64,000 nucleotides of DNA. Origin: Frigidibacter sp. SD6-1 (GTDB lineage Bacteria > Pseudomonadota > Alphaproteobacteria > Rhodobacterales > Rhodobacteraceae). The stretch is from positions 310,001 to 374,000 of the forward strand of contig NZ_JARJNR010000004.1 in NCBI RefSeq assembly GCF_030143255.1, in the 5' to 3' direction. This document shows, in pieces, positions 9,885 through 17,934 of the stretch (its first letter is position 1; the number at the start of each line of letters is the position of its first letter). A program made the position numbers and the translations under genes. The notes under the pieces are model-generated. The model was not told the origin of the DNA. It saw only the letters and a list, made by a program, of their open reading frames with translations, and ran no database searches.

Positions 9885-10681
9885 GCGGCGTCGGCGTCCA
9901 TGCCTTCGGGCAGCTTCGCGCCGGTCATGAAGGCAACGGCATCGGCCATAGAATATTCCTTGGGGTCGATGACGCAAAGCCTTCGGCCGAGCCGGTGGAT
10001 ATGGATGCGGTCCGCGACCTCGAACACATGCGGCATGTTGTGGGAGATGAGAATGATCGGGATGCCGCGCGCGCGGACGTCGCGAATGAGTTCCAGCACC
10101 CGGCGGCTTTCCTTGACGCCAAGCGCCGCCGTCGGTTCGTCGAGGATCACCACCTTCGAGCCGAAGGCGGCGGCGCGGGCCACGGCCACGCCCTGACGCT
10201 GGCCGCCCGACAGGGTCTCGACCGGCTGGGTGATGTCCTGGATCGTCATCAGCCCGAGTTCGGAGAGCTTGTCGCGGGCGAACTGTTCCATACGCGCCCG
10301 GTCCATCTTGCGAAAGAGGCTGCCCATCACGCCCGGCGCGCGCCATTCGCGGCCAAGGAACATGTTGTCGGCGATGGAGAGCGCGGGCGAGAGGGCGAGG
10401 TTTTGATAGACCGTCTCGATCCCCGCCTGGCGCGCCTCGTCGGGGGAGCGGAAATGGACGGGCTTGCCGTCAAGCTCGATCGTGCCATGGTCGGGGGTCA
10501 CGGCGCCGGAGAGCGCCTTGATCAGCGTCGACTTGCCCGCGCCATTGTCGCCGATGACGGCGATGATCTCGCCCGGCATCAGGTCGAAATCGGCGCCATT
10601 CATCGCGACGACGGTGCCGTAGCGCTTCATCAGCCCCTTGGCGCGCAGGATCGGTTGGCCGGAAACCGGATGGGTGGTCAT
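9881..10681 (-). CDS. frcA: Sugar ABC transporter ATP-binding protein (FrcA-like)
   Basis: A 266-residue single-domain ABC ATPase. Walker A GDNGAGKST is near residue 40, the signature LSGGQRQ is near 145, and Walker B VVILDEPT follows. It energises the sugar importer with FrcC. A single nucleotide-binding domain, rather than the duplicated RbsA/MglA type of about 500 residues, is characteristic of FrcA-like systems. The ATG at 10681 overlaps the frcC stop codon (ATGA), and an upstream in-frame ATG at 10702 lies inside frcC. It overlaps frcK at its end in the same way. Confidence 0.88.
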   Translation of the reverse strand: MTTHPVSGQPILRAKGLMKRYGTVVAMNGADFDLMPGEIIAVIGDNGAGKSTLIKALSGAVTPDHGTIELDGKPVHFRSPDEARQAGIETVYQNLALSPALSIADNMFLGREWRAPGVMGSLFRKMDRARMEQFARDKLSELGLMTIQDITQPVETLSGGQRQGVAVARAAAFGSKVVILDEPTAALGVKESRRVLELIRDVRARGIPIILISHNMPHVFEVADRIHIHRLGRRLCVIDPKEYSMADAVAFMTGAKLPEGMDADAA

Positions 10682-11754
10682 TGCGAGGCCCTCCGCAGCC
10701 ATTGGTCCATTGCCACGGCGATGATGACGAGGCAGCCGGCCGCGAACATCTGCCAGTAATCGTCGACGCCCGCGAGCGAGAGGCCGGTGTTGAAGACGCC
10801 GACGATGAAGGCACCGAGGACCGATCCGACGATCGAGCCGCGTCCGCCGAAAAGCGAGGTGCCGCCGATCACCACGGCGGTGATCGAGCCGAGGTTCACC
10901 GTCTCGAATGCGATGGGCGAGACGGAGCCGACGCGGCCGATGGCGATCCAGGCGGCAAAGCCGCAGATCAGGCCCGCGACGGCATAGACGGAAATCAGGG
11001 TGCGATCGACATGGATGCCCGAGAGCATGGCCGCGTCGGGGTCATCGCCCACCGCATGGACATGGCGGCCCCAGGCGGTGTGGTTCAGCACATACCACAG
11101 AAGCCCCGCGAGCAGGATCAGCGTTATGCCGCCGTAGGAGATCGAGGCGCCGCCGATGTTGTAACCCTGGCCGAACCAGAGAAGGCCCGGGGATTTCTCG
11201 ACAATGTCGGCATTGCGGATCGATTCCGACTGCGAATACCAGAGTTTCAGCGAGGTGAAGACCGAGAGCGTGCCGAGCGTGACGATGAAGGGCGGCAGCT
11301 TCACGCGGGCGACGAGGAGGCCGTTCATCAGCCCCATTGCGCCGCCGGTCGCGATGCCGATCAGGACGGCGATCAGGACGGGAACGCCGCCGACCGCGAG
11401 GTTGCCCATGATGAGCGACGACACGACGAGGATCGCGCCCACGGAAAGGTCGATACCGGCCGTCAGGATGATCAGCGTCTGGGCGAGGGCGACGAAGCCG
11501 GTGACGGTCACCTGCTTGAGGATCGTCGAAAGGGCCCCGATGCCGAAGAAACGCGGCGCGACGATCGAAAAGGCGGCGATCGAGACCAGCAGCACCAGGG
11601 CCGGGATCATCGTCGGATTGCGCCTGAGGAAGTTGCGCAGGACATGGATGAAGGTCCGGTCGTCCTGTTCGAACGACGCGACCGCCGCGTCGGCGCGGCT
11701 GAGGGTCGATTCGAAATCGGAAATCGTCTTCGTCGGCGCGTCTGGCGTGCTCAT
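10678..11754 (-). CDS. frcC: Sugar ABC transporter permease (FrcC-like)
   Basis: A 358-residue permease of the BPD_transp_2 (ribose/galactoside) family. It has a cytoplasmic N-terminus of about 60 residues, then some eight or more hydrophobic helices; the conserved loop GIDLSVGAIL and the segment NPFIVTLGT-like LPPFIVTLGTLSV are visible, as is AVIGGTSLFGGRGSI near the C-terminus. The start at 11754 (MSTPDAPTK) follows AGGGAAGA; the in-frame extension to 11835 reads through the intercistronic hairpin region and is rejected. The gene follows frcB after about 105 bases and overlaps frcA. Confidence 0.9.
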   Translation of the reverse strand: MSTPDAPTKTISDFESTLSRADAAVASFEQDDRTFIHVLRNFLRRNPTMIPALVLLVSIAAFSIVAPRFFGIGALSTILKQVTVTGFVALAQTLIILTAGIDLSVGAILVVSSLIMGNLAVGGVPVLIAVLIGIATGGAMGLMNGLLVARVKLPPFIVTLGTLSVFTSLKLWYSQSESIRNADIVEKSPGLLWFGQGYNIGGASISYGGITLILLAGLLWYVLNHTAWGRHVHAVGDDPDAAMLSGIHVDRTLISVYAVAGLICGFAAWIAIGRVGSVSPIAFETVNLGSITAVVIGGTSLFGGRGSIVGSVLGAFIVGVFNTGLSLAGVDDYWQMFAAGCLVIIAVAMDQWLRRASQ

Positions 11755-11806
11755 CCTTGTCTTCCCTTTCCGGGCGCGCCCGGGATCAGGGCGCGCGCCT
11801 TGTGAA

Positions 11807-11832
11807 GAAGGGCGACTGTAAAGCCGCCCTTC
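11807..11832 (-). other. Intercistronic hairpin between frcB and frcC
   Basis: GAAGGGCG at 11807-11814 pairs with CGCCCTTC at 11825-11832 (8 bp, loop of ten). A second GC-rich inverted repeat (GGCGCGC at 11773-11779 and GCGCGCC at 11793-11799) lies closer to frcC. Neither is followed by a long T-run on the coding strand, so partial termination or protection of the frcB message is more likely than full termination. Confidence 0.6.
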
Positions 11833-11859
11833 CACATATCAAGCCACTCGTGACGACCC

Positions 11860-12876
11860 TCAGCCCCAGCAGAGCTCGGTGCCCTTGGCGGAGTCGATCG
11901 ATTCGACGCCCTCGACCGGCTGGTCGGTGACGAGGTTGACGCCGGTGTTGAAGAAGGACAGGCCCTCGGAGGCGGCGGGCTTGGTGCCGTCGGCGGCGTA
12001 GGCCACGATCGCCTCGATGCCTTTCGACGCCATCAGAAGCGGATACTGCTGCGAGGTGGCGCCGATGACGCCCGACTTGACCGAAGCGACGCCCGGGCAG
12101 CCGCCGTCGACCGAGACGATGATCGCCTGGCCTTCCTTGCCCGCGTTCTTCAGCGCCTGGTAGGCGCCTTCGGCGGCGGGTTCGTTGATCGTGTAGACGA
12201 CGTTGATGTCGGGGTCCTTGGCCAGAAGCGTTTCCATCGCGCGCAGGCCGCCTTCGGGGTTCGCATCCGAGGATTCATGGCCGATGACGCGCGGATCGCT
12301 TTCCGAGCCCATCACGCTGAGGTCCGGCACCTCGATCCCGAAGCCGACGAGGAAGCCGGTGTCACGGGCGACGTCGACCGAGATATTGTCCTTGTTGATG
12401 TCGAGCATCGCGATCTTGGCGTTCGCAACGCCATCGGGCCCAAGCTTGCCCGCCGCCCATTTGCCGATGCGCAGGCCCGCCTCGAAATTGTCGGTGGCGA
12501 AGGTCATGTCCTGCGCCTCGGGGTCGGCGATTGGCGTGTCGAGCGCGATGACGAGGATGCCCGCCGCGCGCGCCTCCTTCAGCGCCGGGATGACGCTGTC
12601 GTTCGAGGCGGTGATCAGAATGCCCTTGGCGCCTGCGGCCATGCAGTTCTCAATCGCGGTGATCTGCGGGGCGGCGTCGCCGTCCTTTTCGCCGGCATAG
12701 GCCTGGAAATCGAGGCCGGCGGCGGTGGCGGCCGCTTCGGCGCCTTCCTTCATCTTCACGAAGAAGGGGTTGGTGTTGTTCTTGGTGATGAGGCAGGCCA
12801 GATCGGCGGCCGAGGCCCCGCCCGCCATCAGCGCGAGGGCGGCAGCGCCCATGAGTGCGGTGGTTCTGAAAGTCAT
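11860..12876 (-). CDS. frcB: Periplasmic sugar-binding protein (FrcB-like)
   Basis: A 338-residue periplasmic binding protein of the ribose/fructose class (Peripla_BP_4). A signal peptide of about 23 residues ends in ASA before ADLACLITKNN. The mature part shows NPFFVKMKEGAEAAA, AKGILITASNDSVIPA, VIALDTPI and the hinge-side stretch TINEPAAEGAYQALK. The start at 12876 follows GGGAGGA; the frame is open 29 codons further upstream without signal-peptide logic. It is the first gene of the frcBCAK operon and is transcribed divergently from frcR. Confidence 0.9.
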   Translation of the reverse strand: MTFRTTALMGAAALALMAGGASAADLACLITKNNTNPFFVKMKEGAEAAATAAGLDFQAYAGEKDGDAAPQITAIENCMAAGAKGILITASNDSVIPALKEARAAGILVIALDTPIADPEAQDMTFATDNFEAGLRIGKWAAGKLGPDGVANAKIAMLDINKDNISVDVARDTGFLVGFGIEVPDLSVMGSESDPRVIGHESSDANPEGGLRAMETLLAKDPDINVVYTINEPAAEGAYQALKNAGKEGQAIIVSVDGGCPGVASVKSGVIGATSQQYPLLMASKGIEAIVAYAADGTKPAASEGLSFFNTGVNLVTDQPVEGVESIDSAKGTELCWG

Positions 12877-13194
12877 TCTATCCTCCCGAGAGAAGGGCGA
12901 GCGCCCCTGAGCATTGATCATGCATTGATCGTCCGGATGTCGCAGGCCCCCGGCGATGCACACAAAAAGACCGATTCGCGTCGCTTCGTCAACTTAAATA
13001 AATCAGAATGAATTATTATTGACAGAAGCGATGACGCCGCGCAGGTTAGGGGCCGATGCGTGGACCGGGTGTGGCAGGGAAATGGTTTCGGGCACCACAT
13101 ATGCGCCTCCTTGCTGCGCCGGGCCTCGCCCCGCTACACCGCCGAACACGCCGGGCGATCGTTCCGGCGCCTTCGCCCCTGAACAGGCCAGACG
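12877..13194. promoter_or_regulatory. Divergent control region frcB / frcR, with AT-rich inverted repeat
   Basis: This 318-base gap holds no gene I can support. An AT-rich patch stands out at 12988-13023: it begins with GTCAA and ends with TTGAC, and its interior shows scattered symmetry, an imperfect inverted repeat of 36 bases. TTGACA at 13019-13024 could serve as a -35 hexamer towards frcR, and its mirror TTGACG (12986-12991, minus strand) towards frcB, but no good -10 box is visible for either. By position it is the most likely FrcR operator. Confidence 0.5.
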
Positions 13195-14397
13195 ATGACA
13201 GACGCGAGTTCCGACCGGCCTGCTACCGAGGTTGTCGCGCTGAAGGGCTCGAACGCGTCGGGCATGCGGGCCCACAACGAGCGGCTGGTCCTGTCGCTTG
13301 TGCGCGGGGAGGGGGCGCTGGCGAAATCCGATATCGCGCGCATGACCGGCCTGTCTGCGCAGACCGTGTCGGTCATCATGCGGCAACTGGAACAGGATGG
13401 CCTTCTGGTCCGGGGCGAGCCGGTGCGCGGCCGTATCGGCCAGCCATCGGTGCCGATGTCGCTTAATCCCGACGGCGCCTTCTTTCTGGGGCTGAAGATC
13501 GGGCGCCGCTCGGCCGATCTGTCGTTGGTGGATTTCCTGGGGCGCGCGCGCGCGATGCGCCGGAAAGTCTACCGCTATCCGACGCCCGACACGGTCGTGG
13601 CCTTCGTGCGCGAGGCGCTGCCGGAGGTAGCGGCGGCAGTGTCGGCGGACGGACGCGCGCGCATCGGCGGGCTGGGCGTGGCGATGCCCTTCCAGCTCTG
13701 GAGCTGGGTGGAGTTCATCGGGGCACCGCAGGCGGAGATGGACGCCTGGCGAACGCGCGACATTCAGGCGGAACTCGCCGAGGCAACGGGCCTTCCGGTG
13801 CATGTCCAGAACGATGCGACCTCGGCCTGCCGGGCGGAACTCGTGTTCGGAACCGGCGACCGGCCCAGGGATTTCCTTTACTTCTACTTCGGCACCTTCA
13901 TCGGTGGCGGGCTGGTGCTGAATGGCCAGCTGCATCTCGGCCGGACCGGCAATGCCGCCGGTGTCGGCCCGATGCCGGTGCCCGGGCCTGACGGACGGAT
14001 GCAGCGCCTTCTGTCGGTCGCCTCGATGTCCGCACTCGCCGACCAGATCGAGGCAGGGGGCGAAAGCGCCGATATTCTGTGGGAAAAGCCCGACCATTGG
14101 CCCTTCCGGCAAGAAGTCCTGTCGGTCTGGATCGACCGGGCGGCGGCAGGGCTTGCCTGGGCGTCGCTGTCGGCGGCGACGCTGATCGAGCTTGAGGCGG
14201 TCTTGATCGATGGCTGGATGCCTGCGTCAGTCCGCGCGGAGCTCGCGCGGCGGACGCATGAGCATTACCACCGGCTCGATTTGGCGGGCGTTGGGCCGCT
14301 GGCGATCCGCGAGGGCACGATCGGGCCGCTCGCCCGCTCGCTCGGCGCGGCGGCCATTCCCTTGTCGCACCGCTATCTGATCGACCAGAACGCCTGA
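13195..14397 (+). CDS. frcR: ROK-family transcriptional regulator (FrcR-like)
   Basis: A 400-residue ROK repressor. An N-terminal winged helix-turn-helix (residues about 25-85: RAHNERLVLSLV, SDIARMTGLSAQTVSVIMRQL) is followed by a sugar-kinase-like fold (FIGGGLVLNGQLHLG near residue 235). The usual ROK zinc motif (GH followed by CxCGxxGC) is absent: the corresponding stretch reads GVGPMPVPGPDGRMQ. It sits divergent to frcB and so probably represses the sugar import operon until a sugar or sugar phosphate binds. The ribosome site before 13195 is weak. Confidence 0.85.
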   Translation: MTDASSDRPATEVVALKGSNASGMRAHNERLVLSLVRGEGALAKSDIARMTGLSAQTVSVIMRQLEQDGLLVRGEPVRGRIGQPSVPMSLNPDGAFFLGLKIGRRSADLSLVDFLGRARAMRRKVYRYPTPDTVVAFVREALPEVAAAVSADGRARIGGLGVAMPFQLWSWVEFIGAPQAEMDAWRTRDIQAELAEATGLPVHVQNDATSACRAELVFGTGDRPRDFLYFYFGTFIGGGLVLNGQLHLGRTGNAAGVGPMPVPGPDGRMQRLLSVASMSALADQIEAGGESADILWEKPDHWPFRQEVLSVWIDRAAAGLAWASLSAATLIELEAVLIDGWMPASVRAELARRTHEHYHRLDLAGVGPLAIREGTIGPLARSLGAAAIPLSHRYLIDQNA

Positions 14398-14407
14398 CAG
14401 CGCCCGC

Positions 14408-14890
14408 TCAGCGGCAAAGCCGGGCGAGCGGCGCGCCGTCGAGCAGGAGGAGCCGGTACTTGCGGCGGCGGAAGCCGAGCATCTCGTAGAAATCGAGCGC
14501 CATGCGGTTCTCCGGATCGACGCCCAGCGTCACATAGCGCGCACCCCAGTCCTGTTCGGCCATCGCCGCCTTCAGAAGCAGCCGGCCAAGCCCGCGCCCG
14601 CGCGCGCCGGGCGCGACGAACAGGTCTTGCACAAATAGGCCGGGCTCGCCCCGGTGGGTGGAATATTCGGGGAAGCAGAGGATCATGCCGATCGGTTCGC
14701 CCGCCTCCTCGGCGATAAGCGCCTGAAAGAGCGGTCGCGCGCCGAACCCGTCAGACAGGAGGCGTTCTTCGGAAGCGACCTGCGGCCCGCCTTCATGGTC
14801 GGAGAGCGACTGAAGCATCGCTCGGAGGAGTGCCACGTCTTCCGCCTGCGCCCGGCGCGTGGTGATCGCACTGGCGCCGCTGCCGGTCAT
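14408..14890 (-). CDS. GNAT family N-acetyltransferase
   Basis: A 160-residue GNAT acetyltransferase resembling diamine or amino-acid acetyltransferases. The acetyl-CoA loop is complete (LFVAPGARGRGLGRLLLKAA), and the C-terminus shows NRMALDFYEMLGFRRR. The start at 14890 overlaps the stop codon of the BKACE gene (ATGA), so the two are translationally coupled. This suggests that it modifies an amine handled by the same catabolic cluster (aminotransferase plus BKACE). The substrate is not predictable from sequence. Confidence 0.82.
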   Translation of the reverse strand: MTGSGASAITTRRAQAEDVALLRAMLQSLSDHEGGPQVASEERLLSDGFGARPLFQALIAEEAGEPIGMILCFPEYSTHRGEPGLFVQDLFVAPGARGRGLGRLLLKAAMAEQDWGARYVTLGVDPENRMALDFYEMLGFRRRKYRLLLLDGAPLARLCR

Positions 14891-15813
14891 AGTGCGACCG
14901 CCTCCTTGCCTTTCAGACCAAGAAGCGCGCGCGCCTCGGCCGGCGTCGCCACTTCACGCCCCAGCCCTTCGACGATCGCCCGGATCAGGCGGACCTGCTG
15001 GGCATTCGATTCTGCAAGGACACCCTTGGCGATATAGAGATTGTCCTCGAGCCCGACCCGCACATGCCCGCCCATGGCGGCGGCCATGGTGGCCATCGGG
15101 ATTTGCGCGCGCCCGGCGGCAAGCACCGAGAAATGATAGTCCGAGCCGAACATCCTGTCGGCGGCGCGTTTCAGATGCGTCAGCGTACCCGGGTCCGCCG
15201 CCATGCCGCCGAGGACGCCGAAGACGAACTGCAGGTAGAAAGGCGGCTTCACCGCACCACGCCGGATGAAATGCTGCAGCATCGACAAATGGCCGATGTC
15301 GTAGCATTCGAACTCGAACCGCGCGCCACGCTCTTCGCCCATCGCTTCAAGGACATGCGCTATGTCTCTGGGCGTGTTTCTGAAAACCAGATCGTCCGAA
15401 TTGTCGAGAAAGGGTTTTTCCCAATCGTGTTTCCAGTCCCGGATGCGTGCCGCCATCGGGTAGAGCGCGAAATTCATCGTGCCCATGTTCAGGCTGCACA
15501 TCTCGGGCCGGAAGCGCATCGGTGCCGCGAGCCGCTGGTCGAGCGTCATCACCGCCGAGCCGCCGGTCGTCATGTTGATCACGGCATCGCTGCCCGCATG
15601 GATGGCGGGCAGGAAGCCCGCCCAATGGTCGGGATCGGCAGAGGGGCGGCCGTTCGCCGGATCGCGGGCATGCAGATGCAGGATCGCCGCGCCCGCCTCG
15701 GCCGCGCCGAGGGCGGAGCGTGCGATCTCTTGCCCCGTCACCGGCAGGTGTGGCGACATCGACGGCGTGTGGATCGAGCCGGTGATGGCGCAGGAAATGA
15801 CGATCTTGCTCAT
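14887..15813 (-). CDS. BKACE family enzyme (DUF849, 3-keto-5-aminohexanoate cleavage-like)
   Basis: A 308-residue beta-keto acid cleavage enzyme. The family fold is clear from AITGSIHTPSMSPHLPVT at the N-terminus, ILHLHARDP with the zinc-ligand histidines near residue 46, and AMGGHVRVGLEDNLY near 250. BKACE enzymes use acetyl-CoA to convert a beta-keto acid to acetoacetate and an acyl-CoA. The start at 15813 (MSKIVI) follows GGGAGG; an open extension of 23 codons is derived from the hairpin repeat upstream. The gene lies downstream of a class III aminotransferase, which could supply a beta-keto acid. Confidence 0.9.
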   Translation of the reverse strand: MSKIVISCAITGSIHTPSMSPHLPVTGQEIARSALGAAEAGAAILHLHARDPANGRPSADPDHWAGFLPAIHAGSDAVINMTTGGSAVMTLDQRLAAPMRFRPEMCSLNMGTMNFALYPMAARIRDWKHDWEKPFLDNSDDLVFRNTPRDIAHVLEAMGEERGARFEFECYDIGHLSMLQHFIRRGAVKPPFYLQFVFGVLGGMAADPGTLTHLKRAADRMFGSDYHFSVLAAGRAQIPMATMAAAMGGHVRVGLEDNLYIAKGVLAESNAQQVRLIRAIVEGLGREVATPAEARALLGLKGKEAVAL

Positions 15814-15835
15814 GGCGCGACCTCCCGGCGGCGGA

Positions 15836-15890
15836 GCGAGGGGGCCTTCCGCCCCCTCGCGCTCCCCCGAGGATATTTGCAAACGGAAGA
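15836..15890 (+). repeat. GGGATATTT-type hairpin repeat, copy 2
   Basis: A 10-bp stem GCGAGGGGGC/GCCCCCTCGC with loop CTTCC (15836-15860) is followed by CCCCCGAGGATATTTGCAAA and CGGAAGAG. It lies between the aminotransferase stop (15902) and the BKACE start (15813), in the same arrangement as copy 1. Confidence 0.75.
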
Positions 15891-15901
15891 GGGGGCAGGG
15901 G

Positions 15902-17266
15902 TCAGGTGCATCTGATGCCTGCCTCGTCCAGTTCCGTCGCGAAGGCGGCGAGCGCGTCGCCCAGAAGGCCGAGAATCTCCTCGACCTGGGCGGGCGTGGT
16001 GATCATCGGGGGCGCGACGATCAGGTGATCGCCCGCGTAACCGCCGCGCGAGCGGCGCGGGTAGATGATGAGGCCGCGCTGATAGGCGGCCTCGGTCAGC
16101 CGGTCGAAGGCCCTGAAAGCGGCTGGGAGCGGTTCCTTGGTCCGGCGGTCGGCGACGAGTTCAAAGGCGAGGAGGAGGCCCATCCCCCGCACATCGCCGA
16201 TGAAGGCGAAACGCTCCATCAGCCGCGCGAGGCCGGCCTTCAGAAGAGCGCCGGTCGAGACGGCATTCGCCATCATGCCCTGACGCTCGATCTCCTCGAT
16301 CACGGCAAGGCCGGTGGCGCAGGCCAGGGGGTTGCCTGCATAGGTGAAGCCATGGAGGAAGCCGCCCTTCGCGATCACCCGATCGACGATGTCGCCGCGC
16401 GCGACCATGGCGCCGAGCGGCACATAGCCCGCGCCGAAGCCCTTGGAGATGGCGAGGATATCGGGCGCGGCCGTCCAGTTCTGGCCACCGAAGAAACGCC
16501 CCGTGCGGCCGCCTCCGGACATGACCTCGTCATGGATCAGAAGGACGCCGTGCCGGTCGCAGACCTCGCGCACCGCCTCCATGTAGCCCGCAGGCGGAAC
16601 CAGCGCACCGGTCGAGGCGCCGCCGACCGGTTCGAGGATGAAGGCCAGAACGCTGTCGGCGCCCTCCTCGCGGATCTTCGTGTCAAGCTGTTCGGCATAA
16701 TGGCGCCCGGTCGCGGGATCGGCCGGGTCGAGCCCGTCGAGCCAGGCGCGGGGCGCTGGCACCTTGGGCATGGCCTGCATCATCGGGCGGAACGGGTCGG
16801 TCAGCACATCATAGCCCGAGATCGCCAGCGCCCCGAGCGTACAGCCGTGATAGGAGGGCCAGCGCGAGATCACTTTCCAGCGGCCGTCCTGCCCGCTTGC
16901 CACCGCATATTGCCGGGCGAGTTTCAGGGCGGATTCCACCGCTTCCGAGCCGCCCGAGACGAAGAACACCCGGTCCATGCCCGGCCAGGCCAGGTCGACC
17001 GTCTTTGCGGCCAGCGCCTCGGATGCTTCGGTCACGAAATGGAGGCGATAGCCGAAGGTCGAGCGTTCCATCTGGCGGCGCATCGCCTCGAGCACATGGG
17101 GGTTCGAATGGCCGATATTGCAGACCATCGCGCCGGACGAGCCGTCGATGAAGCGGTTGCCGTCCACGTCCCACATATAGATGCCTTCCGCCCTGTCGAG
17201 TACCGGGCGGGGATGGTCGGTCTGGTAGAAAAGGTGGGAACGGCTGTTCTGGCGGTCGGTCATCAT
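15902..17266 (-). CDS. Class III (omega) aminotransferase
   Basis: A 454-residue PLP-dependent aminotransferase of class III, the family that includes beta-alanine:pyruvate, omega-amino acid and GABA transaminases. The PLP lysine is in LAISKGFGAGY at about K275; LLIHDEVMSGGGRTG carries the cofactor-ring Asp, and SGGSEAVESALKLARQY binds the phosphate. Start at 17266 or the adjacent ATG at 17263. It is the second gene of a probable operon GAF protein - aminotransferase - BKACE - acetyltransferase. Substrate unknown; the BKACE neighbour suggests a beta-amino acid or a related amine. Confidence 0.9.
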   Translation of the reverse strand: MMTDRQNSRSHLFYQTDHPRPVLDRAEGIYMWDVDGNRFIDGSSGAMVCNIGHSNPHVLEAMRRQMERSTFGYRLHFVTEASEALAAKTVDLAWPGMDRVFFVSGGSEAVESALKLARQYAVASGQDGRWKVISRWPSYHGCTLGALAISGYDVLTDPFRPMMQAMPKVPAPRAWLDGLDPADPATGRHYAEQLDTKIREEGADSVLAFILEPVGGASTGALVPPAGYMEAVREVCDRHGVLLIHDEVMSGGGRTGRFFGGQNWTAAPDILAISKGFGAGYVPLGAMVARGDIVDRVIAKGGFLHGFTYAGNPLACATGLAVIEEIERQGMMANAVSTGALLKAGLARLMERFAFIGDVRGMGLLLAFELVADRRTKEPLPAAFRAFDRLTEAAYQRGLIIYPRRSRGGYAGDHLIVAPPMITTPAQVEEILGLLGDALAAFATELDEAGIRCT

Positions 17267-17335
17267 CTGCCCCCTGACGGGCCTATATGACGCCGCGCCG
17301 TTCGCGGCCGCAAGGGGCCGCGCACGGGCAGATGG

Positions 17336-17788
17336 TCAGAGCGGCATGGCCTCGAGTGCTGCCACGAGTGCGGGGCGTTCGCGTGCGACAAGCGCCTCGA
17401 AGGCCGCAACCCTTTCGGGCGTGAAATGGTTCTCGACATCAAGAAGATTGACGGTTCCGACCACCTTTCCGCCCTCGACCACGGGGATATTGATCGCCGA
17501 CTGGCAACCCAGCGCATTGATCAGCGGATGGTCGGGGAAATAGGGCGAGAAGCCGTCGGTCGAATTGGCGACGAACGTCCGCTGGCCCTCGATCACCTGA
17601 CGCCCCCAGCCGTCGATCACCATCGGCTTGGTGCCGCTGACCGGGTATTCGGCAGGATGCGAGGTATAGGCGCGGCGCGACAGCTGGGCGTCGTAGTCGA
17701 TTCGGCTGACGGTGAAAAGCCGGGCGCCGCCATGCGCGGACGTGGCTTCGTGCAGGCGCCGGAAGGTCTCGGACGGGGAGGGGGGCAT
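17336..17788 (-). CDS. Small GAF-domain protein
   Basis: A 150-residue stand-alone GAF-domain protein. Recognisable parts are FVANSTDGFSPYFPDHPLI and GCQSAINIPVVEGGKVVGTVNLLD, the ligand-pocket strand pair, followed by FTPERVAAFEALV. No DNA-binding or catalytic domain is attached. The start at 17788 (MPPSPSETF) is preceded by GGAG on the minus strand; an open extension of 41 codons contains no family sequence. It heads the aminotransferase-BKACE operon and is divergent from the peptide transporter, so it may sense a metabolite of this pathway, which is inference. Confidence 0.78.
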   Translation of the reverse strand: MPPSPSETFRRLHEATSAHGGARLFTVSRIDYDAQLSRRAYTSHPAEYPVSGTKPMVIDGWGRQVIEGQRTFVANSTDGFSPYFPDHPLINALGCQSAINIPVVEGGKVVGTVNLLDVENHFTPERVAAFEALVARERPALVAALEAMPL

Positions 17789-17934
17789 CAGGGCTCCACA
17801 ATTTTTTGTACTGATCGGGGGCAAACCGCGTCGCGGCGCTTGACAACATAGGCCAGAAGCTGCCCAATCAGTCAAGGAATCTGGCATGTTAGAAAGCCAG
17901 TTCTGAAACAAGCAACGAAAACAGGGAGTTACTG

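Noticed and set aside
17840-17845. TTGACA as a firm promoter for the peptide transporter
   Set aside because: No acceptable -10 box at 16-18 bases on either strand, so it is only mentioned as part of the divergent spacer.
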